A DNA stretch of 64,000 bases. Origin: Calvatia gigantea. Its lineage: Eukaryota > Basidiomycota > Agaricomycetes > Agaricales > Lycoperdaceae. The number at the start of each line of letters is the position of its first letter. Positions within the stretch are counted from its first letter, which is position 1. Under the pieces are notes generated by a model. It made no database searches, had not been told where the DNA came from, and was given only the letters and a program-made list of their open reading frames with translations. The DNA lies in NCBI GenBank assembly GCA_025093985.1, contig JACAAK010000002.1:1240001-1304000 (forward strand). Reading direction: 5' to 3'. This document shows positions 47,524 through 59,300 of this stretch, piece after piece. A program made the translations under genes and the position numbers.

Positions 47524-50238
47524 ATGAATGTGGATTCACTGAAAATGTGAGGTGGTTTTTTTGCTTGTTGACAACTCGTTAAGGCAATATGTGCCAGACT
47601 TACGGTTGGTTCTGCAGTTGGCTCCATACGCGACCTCCTCTCCAAGATTAAAGCAATTGATGCGAAACATGGCAAATTTGACCTTGTGTTGTGCACTGGC
47701 GACTTCTTTGGTCCCCCTGGTGATAAGTTTGCCGACAGCGAGGAAGGAGAAGATGAGGTCTCTTTATTACTTGATGGGCAACTGGAGGGTATGTTACCCA
47801 GTCTGTGCTCTCAGCGAGTTCATGGGAATTGGGAACGCCTACAGTGCCTGTGGAATGTTATATCATGCAAGGGAGGTTTCCGTTGCCAATAAAGGTTGTA
47901 GAGAAATACGCCACGACTGGGGGGGAGCTTTGCAAGAATGTCTTCCTCTTGGGCAAGTAACTTTTCACCTTCTGGAGGATGCGTCATGCTGATGGTCTAC
48001 GAAGGGAAGTCTGGTTTGATGACGACGGCACATGGCTTGCGGATTACATGCATGGGGGGAATATATGAGGCCGAGATCTATGATTCAGCCGATGCCGCTC
48101 CTGTGCGCCTAAACTTCATGCAATCGGTGCTTCATTGCTAACGCGCTGACGACTGAAACAGGGATTTGTTTCTCCCTACTTCTCAAGTCATACGAAAGAA
48201 CGTTTGCTCGCAAATACCCTTTCTACAACATCTGCAAATAAAGATTATCATTCTCTTGCTGCTATTCAATCAACGTCAACTTCTTCGCAGGCGGTTGATG
48301 TTTTTCTCAGCAATGCATGGCCTTCTCTCGTTGCGAATTTTTCAACGTGCCCTATCCCACAAAAAGATCTCTCACCGAATCTCGCACCTCCTCTTGATGA
48401 TGTGGTTCGGCGCACACAGCCGCGGTATCACTTTGCCATGGGGGCAGGTGATCCGCCCACCTTTTGGGAACGCGAGCCTTTCGCCTGGGTGGGCGACACA
48501 GCTCGTGTAACGCGGTTCGTGTCTTTGGGCGCCTTTGGCAGTGAAGTTCCATCAACTGGGAAAAAACAAAGGGTGCGTTTTCGAATCCTAATATCAAAAG
48601 ACGAGACGTTGATTGCTGTTGCCATCCCAGTGGTTTTATGCTTTCAACATATCCCTGAAATCAAGGGAAAGCCTTCCGGTGCCGGAAAATGCGACTGCAA
48701 ACCCATTCTTGGAATCTGCGACCCGAGGATCCAAGAGGTCATTTGAAACTTCTCAGGGCAACAACTTTATCTTTGGAAATGTTCATCAGCCCATGAAGCG
48801 GGGCAGAATTGGTGAGATTTAATCATGCATTTCGTATGCCGTCTCACCTCTATAGGACAAGGCGAACCTGGCAAGCCGCCTCCAGGCTACAAATGCCGTC
48901 GTTGCGAGTCGACGGATGTGATTGTCTTTTTTTATCTTTCCTTAGGTTATCTTTTCTCACTCAGGCAACAGCACTTCATTAACGATTGCCCCGATCGCAC
49001 GAAACCTTCTGAAGGTTATATTTGTAAACTTTGCAACGAAGTATGATGCTCCCTCAATGCAACAGGTATTCAGACCAAGCTGATCACCATTAATAGCCCG
49101 GTCATTTCGTTCGCGATTGTCCTACGCGGGATGCTCTAGGTGATACTGGTGGCCGTAAACCGAAACCTGGATACATATGCCGTGCTTGTGGTAGCGAAGA
49201 GCACTACCTTGATGATTGCTTGGTCGTAAGACAACCTCAGGGCGGAGAAAGACGATCCGGTCATCGGGGACCACCTAAGGAAATCGCCCGTGTGTATTCC
49301 ATTTTGATGATTTACAATACCTGTTTTGATTCCATGTCATCAACCTACAGCTGATGAATGTTGGTTTTGCCTATCAAATCCTAATCTCGCGTGAGTGCCA
49401 ACTCGATTCGAAACATAATTATGTGCAGTTGGATTTTCGCAATGGAGGTACTGAGTGAAATCCCAGGAAACATCTCATTGTTTCGATTGGATCAGAGGTC
49501 TATGTAACTCTGCCCAAAGGCCAAATCATCCCAACTCAGTCGGCAACTGATCGCGCTGATGTTCCCGGCGGTGGCCATGTTTTGATTATCCCTATCACAC
49601 ACTATCCGACATACACGACTATCCCTCCTGATTTAGCCCCTCCAATAATAGAAGAGACAGAAAAGTAAGTCGATCCTGCGATCTCTGAGCCTCTAATTCT
49701 CATGACACTACTCGTCGTTGTGAAACCTTTGCATAGGTACAAATCAGCGCTAAATGCTTTTTTCGCCAAGCATGGTAGCAGTGCAGTGATATTTGAAGTC
49801 GGGCGGTTAAGTGCGAAAGGAGGTCATGCCCATGTGCAAGTTGTCCCGATTCCCCGGGAACTGGAGGATCAAGTAGAAGATGCCTTCGTCCGGGAAGGCC
49901 GTGCCATGGGGATAGATTTTGAAGCTGACGCGGAAGAGGCCATGGAATTCTGCGCTGGTGGTAGGTGTGGTTTTTTCAAGGTTGAATTGCCCAACGGCAA
50001 GAAGATGGTTCACCTCATGAGAGATCATGTTCCTTTCAATCTACAGTTTGGACGGTGAGTGGTTTTCGCTTAGGATTCCGAGCCCCCGCTGATTTAAACT
50101 AGCCAAGTACTTGTCTCACTGTTGGGTCTACCGGACAGAATGGATTGGAAAGCGTGTACTTTGTCCCAGGAGGAAGACAGATCGGATGCACAAGCCTTCA
50201 AGTCCGCGTTTGCTCCTTTTGACCCAATTTGTGATTGA
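47524..50238 (+). CDS. DRN1: CwfJ-family protein, Drn1/CWF19L1-like lariat-debranching cofactor
   Basis: Drn1-type proteins assist intron-lariat debranching in RNA turnover. ATG 47524 gives MNVDSLK, then after an intron ILTVGSAVGSIRDLLSKIKA and FDLVLCTGDFFGPPGDKF, an N-terminal metallophosphatase-like fold. Further blocks are GLRITCMGGIYEAEIYDSAD and DPPTFWEREPFAW. Between about 48880 and 49220 lie three CCHC zinc knuckles (CRRCESTDHFINDC, CKLCNEPGHFVRDC, CRACGSEEHYLDDC), the first two completed by splicing. The CwfJ C-terminal domains follow: DECWFCLSNPNL, KHLIVSIGSEVYVTLPKGQI, PGGGHVLIIPITHY, and GGHAHVQVVPIP with the HIT-like His motif. The end is SAFAPFDPICD. Many introns. No break found. 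Confidence 0.9.
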
Positions 50239-50365
50239 TACCGCGGTGGTACTGAGCGTGTCAGATCCCCTTTGGTACTTCATATCATTCGTAAATTACA
50301 TCTTTGTGTTATGTCCTATTCTACGATCCCTATTTCAATCTGCAGTTAATTAAGCCTTGATAATC

Positions 50366-52657
50366 TTAGACGTGAGCAGGCTCGATATTTTCGTCGACAT
50401 CGGTCTTATAGCTGTGGCCAAAGGCTTGCATGCCACTCTTCCTGGCCTTCTTTAAGATACGTGCTATAGCGTCAATACCTGGATACGCGACGCAACAAAT
50501 TAGGCCTCTCCTATAGACAGATTGATCGTGACTTGCCTCTATCCAATACATCAAGTGACGGTCCAAAGGAGAGACGGACGAAGTGGTGGCAAGGAGAGTT
50601 AAAGAGGTTCCTGCGGTGAGCGGGGTTGATGTCGAAGAAGATACCCGGAATTACGATGGCCTTCTCTTTGAGTAGCTCTTCAAAGAAAGTCTATTTTACG
50701 GTGAGTTAAGGGCGACCCCAGAAGGCGCTTGATGACATACGAGGCCGTTGTTGAGGGGTGGCGGAAGTTTCTCAAGATTCAACCAGATGTAAAAGGTGCT
50801 GGTAGGAGGAACATCGACGTCGATGTGAAGTTCATGAAGACGAGCTAGGACATGGTCACGCTTCTTCTTGAAATGTTTCTGGAGGGCCACCTTTTCCATC
50901 GCAACATGGGCCGGATCGAGGAAAGGGATGGCTGCTAGTTGCATACTACACCAATGACGTCAAATCTCCCAAACGTTCCGGAAGAGCCCTACACTTACGG
51001 GTGGTTAGCACCCCCGTCAAGGAATGAGCCAGCCTGTGAGAGTGCCGTGATTAGGTTCTTCGGCCCAAGGACCCAGCAGATCCGCCAACCAGGGAGCCTC
51101 CAGTTCTACAAGAATGTCTTCATTCAATAACATCTTCCGGGGGGGGGGGTCCAATAGATACAAATACCTTAGTGAGACCATCGATGAGGACGACAGAGTC
51201 CTATGTGCGATGAGCCAGCATCCCCGAACACATACGGGCCCTAAATACAGTACCTTGTTTACATCATCGACATACTTTGCGGCCGAGATGGATTTTCCAT
51301 AGTCTTCAGTGCGGTCAGGATAGACGTACCAAGAGTAGAACTATGTAATGAAGTTGGATAGCTATTTGCTAATTGTGTAGACAGAAACACACCTCATCGA
51401 GGATAATTGTAGTCCCTTCTCTTCCCAAAGTCACTAGCTCTTTCAAGTCGTGTCCCCTGAGGTAAAATTAGTTGTATATCCACGGGCACCATACATTCAG
51501 TCTTGCCTAATAACCTAATTATAAGGTTTAGCCAGAAGATAACGCCTGGGCATATAGCTTCCTTACCTGACCAGTGGGATTGCGGGGATTTGAAGCTAGA
51601 ATGACCTGAAGACCTTGGGTTTTGATATCTCGCTAATAATGGGGGTTAGTCAACTGATGACAAGTCAGCCGAGATGATGGGAATATTTACTTTGGATTGC
51701 TCTATGTCCAAACGATATTTGTTCTGACCAGACCTGATGAGGACGGCAAGGAAGATATAGAAATTATACCCGTACCTTGGGGTCGAGGCTGTCATACAAT
51801 TTGAAACTTCAGCATAGGCCTCAGCAGTTCGTAAAATATATGTGTGCTCACGCGGTTGGGACAGGCACAAGACGGCGGAAGGCGCTAAGGACTTGATCAT
51901 ACGCGGTGTAGTCTGGGATTTGATAACTCTGAACTTGGGTGAGGTACGTCCGCCTACTGCATCCAAAGAACTCACAGTGTAAACGTCACCAATAACGGCA
52001 GCGACCCTAGAAAGACCGGATCGACCTCCGGGAACGATGCAAACGTTCTCATATGTATACTGGCTGTTTTTTCCCTGACGGTACGTATGATTGTAGAGAT
52101 TGGCAACAGCCTCGCGAAGAGCTAGAATACATCAGCTTTGGAAGTGGGTGATTCTAAAGCCGTGAGAACCTTTAACGCCTGTTGTCGGAGCATACTCCAA
52201 AGAATCCAATGACATTTGAATGGTATTGGGACGCTCTGGACCTCCAGGAATAGGACCGACTTCGGGGGCACCTTGACCGAGGTTTGACCATTCATGGGAA
52301 CTGGTATAACTGAAGCCGTTGGCCATTGCCCGATCTGAACAATAGATAACACCGGTGCTTCCGGGGTGCTCTATTCCTGGTACGGTCTCCTCCTCCTAGA
52401 CGTCGGTTAGCGAACGATAGGGGTCATAGCTAAAGGAAATCTGACAGGATCAACGAGTTGGGGTAAACCTTTGGGCTGGTGACCACGAGCTTGGCGAAAA
52501 ATCTGGGACGTAATGTGAGGATGTTGATAAGCGCCAAGCTTAATGGACGGACTTGGTGGGCTTCGGATTCCTTCTCATGCTTGTGATGCCTCATGACGTC
52601 GCGGACCTGGTCCACAAGGTTAGAGAAGGAAGAGACGCGGGGAAGGTGGAAATGCAT
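50366..52657 (-). CDS. PLP-dependent class I/II aminotransferase
   Basis: A fold-type I aminotransferase with unknown substrate. The start at ATG 52657 (MHFHLPRVSSFSNLVDQVRD) is tentative. Visible blocks are RPRFFAKLVVTSPKVYPNSL, SHEWSNLGQGAPEVGPIPGG, NICIV-type segment TYENVCIVPGGRSGLSRVAA, YKYRLDIEQSK, QVILASNPRNPTGQ, TIILDEFYSWYVYP, and the PLP-lysine region GLTKNWRLPGWRICWVLGPK near 51160-51050, which is rebuilt across an intron. The end is GLDAIARILKKARKSGMQAF and a short acidic tail ending IEPAHV. The intron before the PLP-site exon contains an 11-G run near 51139-51149. An assignment to kynurenine, aspartate or other substrates cannot be made from these motifs. Confidence 0.85.
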
Positions 52658-53493
52658 ATGGGAGCGAACGCACTATATCTGCAAACTTTTGAGAGGGAGT
52701 ACTTATACCGGAGTGCGTCTGAGGAGTTACCAGCAAGGGCGTGTCTGACCCAGTCCCAAGCGACATGATGGTGGCTTAGGGCAGGAAAAGGCGAGGAAAC
52801 CTGGCAGGATTAGAAGTATGACGGGAATGAACGTGTCCTGCAGCTAGTGAGAACAAATGGCTGGTGATGCTGGTCTATCGATACATCATGGGTTATGGGG
52901 CCATGGTGGCCCAAAAATAGATCTGATCTGCTGGTGGGGCCAGTCGTGACCAATCTTCCTTCCTTGGCGCTCCCTCCTATTCCGGGGTTACACTGGTTGA
53001 ACAGCGGTTTTGAACGTTTAGGCGTTGGTCATGACAGGGGCAAGATCGGCAGGGCACATGAGTAGCGCGGTGACGGGCCTATGAGCACAGGAGGAGCATG
53101 GTTATTCACTCCGAGTGGTGGTGGTTGTCGTAGTAGTATGCAGCCGAAACTCTGGTGCGAGGCGCTTAACCACTTATCAACAACAGCCATATAAGCCCGG
53201 AAGCAGGACCCGTCAAAAATATATCTACATTTTTATCGTTCTCTTTTCACTCGAGTATTGCAGGTGTACTTTCCCTGCCATTATCAACAGCCTCTCGGCC
53301 ATCCGCGCCGTGGAATGGCAATTAGCTAAACACGATTCAATCCGTCCGGATCTTGCAACCCAACGGAGCACGGCTTTGCCTTAAAAACGACCAGAACATC
53401 GCTCGACCTCTTCCACGCTCCCCCTCTCTAGTCTTCTCAATTCTTCCCGACTTCTCTTTTTTTTTTTTTTTTTTTCGTACAACGTTACCGAAC
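52658..53493. other. Divergent promoter region, with 19-T tract
   Basis: About 840 bases between the aminotransferase start (-) and the arginase start (+). No gene supported. A run of 19 T (53457-53475) ends 18 bases before the arginase ATG, so it lies in the core promoter or 5' UTR. Confidence 0.6.
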
Positions 53494-54923
53494 ATGCCAA
53501 GTCTACGTTTCCTCCCAGAACCCGCCACCCTCGCAGTACGTCTTGCGCTTTGTGATGGACATCACTGACTGCCCTTTTCACAGTTGATCGGCTGTCCCTT
53601 CAGGTTAGTTTATTCTTCTTGTCGTTACCCTGGCATTTCGTGATCCAAGAGCTATGAACGTTCCACAGTGGTGGTCAGGTTAGTTTTCTGGGTGTGTTGA
53701 CGCGAGGATCCGACTATAGCTTACACTCCTCTGTAGCCCAAGGCTGGTGTCGACGAGGGTCCCATTCGACTGGTTCAAGCAGGTCTTGTTGACCAACTAA
53801 AGGAGATCGGTTGGAACGTCAAGTTTGATGGTCATCACCAATTCGAAGAACATAACTTGAACTTGGACGACCCACCAATTGGAAAACTGAAGAATCCTCG
53901 CACTGTTTCAAGAGTAACGAAAGCTGTGGCAGGAGTGGTGAGCGATCGTGCAAAGAATGGCGCTCTTCCAGTTACGCTAGGAGGAGATCATTCGCTGGTG
54001 CGTGGGTCCTGTTCGAGTCCTGTTACTCTCGGAATGCATAATATTAAGCACATTTGCAGGCCCTGGGAACCATTTCCGGGACGCTGGAGTAAGCTTTTGC
54101 TCCTATGAAAGGGCGCATATATTGAGTTCTGTTTTAGAGCCTTCCCGGATGCCTGCGTCGTTTGGGTCGACGCCCATGCAGATATTCATACCATTGAGAC
54201 CACGGAATCAGGCGAGTAGAGTTTGTTTTGTTATGAATGTTCCTGTGACAGTTGGATAGGAAACATTCATGGCATGCCTCTCTCGTTCCTTCTTGGCCTT
54301 GGAAGCAAGGAGAAAGAATTCGACTGGATTAAACCCGCTTTGAAGCCTGAGCGTTTGGTTTACATCGGACTTCGCGACATTGAAGCTGGGGAGAAGAAGA
54401 TCTTGCGTGACAACAACATCAAAGCCTTCAGTATGCACGAAGTGGACAGGTATGGCATTGGCAAGGTTGTAGAAATGGCCTTGGATCATGTCAACCCTAA
54501 CCGGAATTCGCCAATTCATTTGAGCTTTGACGTGGATGCATTAGATCCCAGTGTGGCGCCGTCGACTGGTACCCCAGTACGTCTCAGGCCCGTGAAGTTT
54601 TACGTGTTTTGGCTCACCTTTCATAGGTTCGAGGGGGGCTGACTTTCCGCGAAGGTCATTACATTTGCGAAGCCATCTACGAAACAGGGTTGTTGGTGGG
54701 GTTGGATTTAATGGCAAGTGTCTCGAGTAACGCTCCGTGTATACTGAAACGTTTTACTGATGCTGCGTATAAAGGAGGTTAATCCATCCCTTGCTGAGGT
54801 CGCGGACGTTGAGCGGACTGTTGCTGTTGGCTGTTCGCTCGTGAGGGCTGCATTAGGTACGATAGGTTATCCATGCAAATGACTTTTCGTTAACCAATCC
54901 CCTTAGGTGAAACCCTCCTATGA
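53494..54923 (+). CDS. CAR1: Arginase
   Basis: Arginase splits L-arginine to ornithine and urea, using two manganese ions. ATG 53494 gives [14 protein letters not shown], then through several very short exons LIGCPFSGGQ and [20 protein letters not shown]. The metal-binding and active-site blocks are all present: [31 protein letters not shown] then IHGMPL, and [20 protein letters not shown]. The protein ends [20 protein letters not shown] then [12 protein letters not shown]. The last two exons are joined by a GTACGA...TAG intron. Length is about 310 residues, as for fungal arginases. It appears complete. Confidence 0.95.
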
Positions 54924-56332
54924 GGACATTGCTATTGTTGTCCTGTAAAATCGGGCTTTTAAAATATCGTCTGCATGTCCTGCTCATATTTCTTGTTACT
55001 TCTTGATGCCCGTAGCCTTTTAGAACCGAAAAGCTGCAACAAAAGCGGTCGAGCCCCGCCAATGGAAATTCCACTTCCATGGCGACCCTCCCCCCAATAC
55101 ATATACCTTCGTCGCAACAATCAATGTCTATGTTTTCTCGTCATCTATCTTCGAGAGTCATGACGATGATTTCAATATTATGTCTTCATTGATATTTTTT
55201 TTTGAATGATTCAGTCCTGTGAGAGACTGCTGATATCATTTCGCAGGACGAAGCCGTTTCAGTAGGTTTATGAAACCTGTCCACAGGCGAAGGGAACGAG
55301 CGTGCGAAATGCTACACACACAAGCCGGCGGAAGCGAAGTTGCGTTGGAGGTGCTCCACCGTTAGAATGCCCACCATTGAAATGCTCCCTGAGCCTTACT
55401 GCACTGACTGCCACCATGGGTGGCGCGAGAAAGAGTTCTTCCCAATGTGTGAGGAACCATCCCCATTGGACTGTCACGTCAGTCAAAGAGTGAATGCACA
55501 TAGAAGTTGTTCGCAGACGTGAGGGGTTCTCCCTGGCTTGCTCCAGTAACAAAAATTATCACTTTCTAGGGACCCCGGTGTCTGGTTGTGTCATGAGAAA
55601 GGCAGGCTCATTCAAAAAATTTCCTCAGAAAGGGCGGCCGCTTGACTTATCCAATAGATGATTAGGATCTCATTAGCAGTGCAGTGTCTTTCTATGTGTG
55701 GTTCTGGTTTGAATCTTCCTTGACAGGCTGCAGTTAATCATACATAAATAAATGACTGATGGTGGTTTGCTCGACTGTGTAGGCTAGATCAATGAAAAAG
55801 TAAAACATGAGGAGTTAGAGGTCTTCGCCGTTCGCCGTTACCGCCGTCGTTGACAGAGAACGAGGAATTGCAAAGTACTTATGATTTGTCGGGAAGGACA
55901 TTGGAAAGTAGCTGAGCACTCGAATGATAAGTGTCATCAAAGATGGCGAACCAACATATGGAAGAGATGATTGCATTTGTCATGGTCGGCGGTGGGAGTT
56001 GTCCAGTTCCCAGGGTGTTGCCATGAGAAATGATGGTAAATGCCAACCCACACTGTGGCATGGGGCAAAATGTCGACGCAGCCGTGTCGTCGCCCAATTG
56101 TCTCATATTAAGCTTCGCGCATGGCTAATGGCTAGGGGTCAGCTAGCTCTCATTTTATCAACAGTCATCGCTGAAATGGGGGTAGGCAGCACATGGGAAG
56201 AAAAATGATAATCAACCAGGGCATCGCAACCGGTCATCTGACCCTGTCAATGGCGGGAAAAAGTCCAGCGGCACTTTCCGTGCAGTCATTTGTTGGAAGG
56301 TCTATACCTTCTAGGCGTTGAGAGTTCCAGCC
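54924..56332. other. Intergenic, 1.4 kb
   Basis: No gene supported on either strand. Open frames at 55268-55552 (-), 55879-56106 (-) and 55924-56208 (+) show no recognisable blocks or clear splice pattern. I searched by eye for tRNA and inverted-repeat ends and found none. Confidence 0.5.
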
Positions 56333-59300
56333 ATGGCCCCCACGAGCTCGTCGTCCGCAGCGACGACCTCGGTCCAAGTTGGTTAGTGTGCTTTTTGCCC
56401 CTGCACTTGTCACATACTTACCCATCTCTAGCACTACGAATCCGACCACCCACGGCCCAGGACTCAATTTCCATCCCTGTTCGTTTCCAGCGTTCTGTAA
56501 TTCAGACGACTTCCTCCACCTCCGTGTCCATTGAATCTCTCTCAAATGCTCTCGCTGGTGCAGGCGCCCCAGGTGCGGCCACGTCCGCAAATGCTGCTCC
56601 CAAGAAGCAGGCCTTCACTTTCGACCAAGTTCATGGTCCTCCGACTACTCAGTATGAACTTTTCGACTCGACTGCTAAACCAATGATCACTCGTTTCCTG
56701 GACGGCTTCAATTGTACTATTCTTGCATATGGTCAAACGAGCAGTGGCAAAACGTTCACTATGACTGGAGTCGATTTGGAGGCAGATCCTTCAGATCCTA
56801 ATAATGGAATGGGAATAATTCCTAGGGCTGTTTCGACAATCTTTTCTCGTGCAAAGCAACTCAAGGAGGAACGTGCCGGTGCATGGTCCTACAACATCAA
56901 GGGGTCCTTTATCGAGATTTATAATGAGGACCTCCTCGACTTGCTTACAGATGACGCACCTGGGGGTAGACGCGAGGTACAAATTAGGGAGGATAAAGAC
57001 GGGCACATCATTTGGGGCGGTCTGCGCGAGGTTAATGTGAGGCATGCGGGTGAAGTGATGGGGTAAGTTTTTCTGTTTTTTATTTTATTTTATTCTGGTC
57101 CGGTCTGGTCTTACACTATGACCGTCAGCTTGATACGCAAAGGAACAGCGATACGACGCACCAATGAAACCGACATGAATGCCCAGTCTTCCCGATCACA
57201 TGCCATTTTCTCCCTCACCCTTACCCAGAAGAAGTTCACTGGTACAACTCCCCCTCGCTCATCCTCTCCACTCCCGCCAGGTCGGTCGCCTTCCAGATTG
57301 GCCCGTCCAGGTTCGATGTATGCTGGGCCAAATACTCCTAACCGTGTCACCTCTCCGACTTTGGGGCGACCAGGAACACCGAGTCTGTCTGCTGTGGCTC
57401 GAGGAGGACTGCGCCCCTCAAGTGCTTTGGGTCATGCTGGAGAACGATCGAACGGCGAAGACGAGGGTGGGGAATGGGTTACTATAACATCCAAATTCCA
57501 TTTTGTGGACCTTGCTGGATCTGAAAGGGTACGAAATTCGCGACTAGTGTGCCATATCTCATAATTGATTTTGGAGTAGCTCAAGCGAACGGCTGCGGTG
57601 GGAGACCGCATCAAAGAAGGGATTTCCATCAACAGTGGTCTTCTGGCTCTGGGAAACGTTATCTCAGCGCTCGGCGATCCTGCTCGTGCCAAGTCAAATA
57701 CTGCCACTCATATCCCATATCGAGATTCCAAACTCACGCGCCTGCTCCAAGACTCTCTGGGTGGTAACGCTCATACGCTCATGATCGCCTGTGTTAGCCC
57801 TGCGGAGTGGAACACGGGTGAGACCATAAACACCCTTAAATATGCCAATCGTGCGAGAAATATCAAGAACCGCGCTGTGGTGAATGAGAAGGAGGACGGC
57901 TGGGACGACGTCGAATGGCTGCAGAACACAATCACTCGTTTGCGGAAGGAATTGAAAGCCTTGAAAGAAGGTAGGCTTCCCGTGGAGATGAATAAAGAAC
58001 CAGATGTTGTGGAGGGCGCGGGAAAGCGGGTTTTGGCCCAATTCACGGAGTTGCAGGGCAAATACGAGGATTTGCGGGAGAAGTATGTGGAACGATCGGA
58101 GGAGTTGGGTCGACTACGGGGGGAGCTCGGAGAAAGGCATAGGTCAGGCTCCAGCGGCAACATTTCTGGAACAGCCAAGTACGAGGAGATAGTGGGTCCC
58201 GTCATTGAGGAATATGAAAAAGCCATCGCGACAATGGAAGCGGAGCTGAATCTCAATAAGGCGGCGTTGCGACATACGAACGAGATGGTTGAGGAGAAGG
58301 AAGAGGAGATGACTGCCCTGTCCACTCGGCATGCAGCAACTGAGCTCTATGTCGAGGAGCTGAGGGCAAGGATTGCCAAGCTGACTGAACGTGAGGCATC
58401 CACAGAGGTGAGAGTTGAAGAACACCCGTTCGGCAATTGTTCTGACGATCCATTATAGGCATACGTGCATGATCTTGAGGATAAGCTCAAGGCCTACGAC
58501 GACAACTCACTCTCCTCGAATGAGTCTATACTCGACCTCAAACGCGAACTTGCCCGCTTCAGGGAGTCAGAGGCTTATTCGGCCAAATATATCGCTGATC
58601 TTGAAGCGAGGCTTTCGAAGTCCGACGAGTCTATCCTCACACTTCAGCAAAGCGTTGAACAACTGGAGGAGGAATGCGAGAAGCGCCGAAACGAGGTCAA
58701 TGTCCTCCAGCACAAGTTAGACGCCCTGCAAAATGACGGTGATGGGTGGCGTGCCGATTTAGAAGAACGGGAGAAAAGGGTTTTCGAGCTGGAGCAAAAG
58801 ATGGCAGAGTGGGAAGAAAAAAAGAAAGAAGCCGGGGACATCAGGACACGTCTCGGTAACGTGGTCGGGGAAGTTGTTTCTGCTAAGAAGAGCCTCGAGA
58901 ACCTTTCAAACACCTCGACATCGCCAAACCTGTCTTCGAATGACCTTACAACATATTCGGTATCACAGACTCAAACTGTTGCGGAGGCAATCTCCCAACC
59001 AGATGAGGATGCGACTGCACAATATCTGGCTCTTCAGCAAACTCATACCGCGACCCTCGCAGACCTCTCAAACGTGACAGCTAAATATAGGGATGCTCTC
59101 CGTGAGATCTCAGACCTCGCTGCGCAGCTGGAAGAAGCCAAGCTAGGAAGTAACGCGATCACAGAAGACGCACCGTCTGATTCCCCTGCAGTAGAAAGGC
59201 CCGAATTTCCCCAACTTCGGAGGAGAATGCCTAGTGGCAAGCACCGTGATGATTCCCATTCTAACCCCGCTGGCCGACGCCTTTTTTTCCGTCAGGCGGC

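Noticed and set aside
51139..51149. Run of 11 G as a possible assembly error or frameshift in the aminotransferase
   Set aside because: It falls inside an inferred intron next to the PLP-lysine exon, so it does not affect the protein.
22124..52657. IDO plus aminotransferase as a kynurenine pathway cluster
   Set aside because: They are about 27 kb apart with unrelated genes between, and the aminotransferase substrate is unknown.
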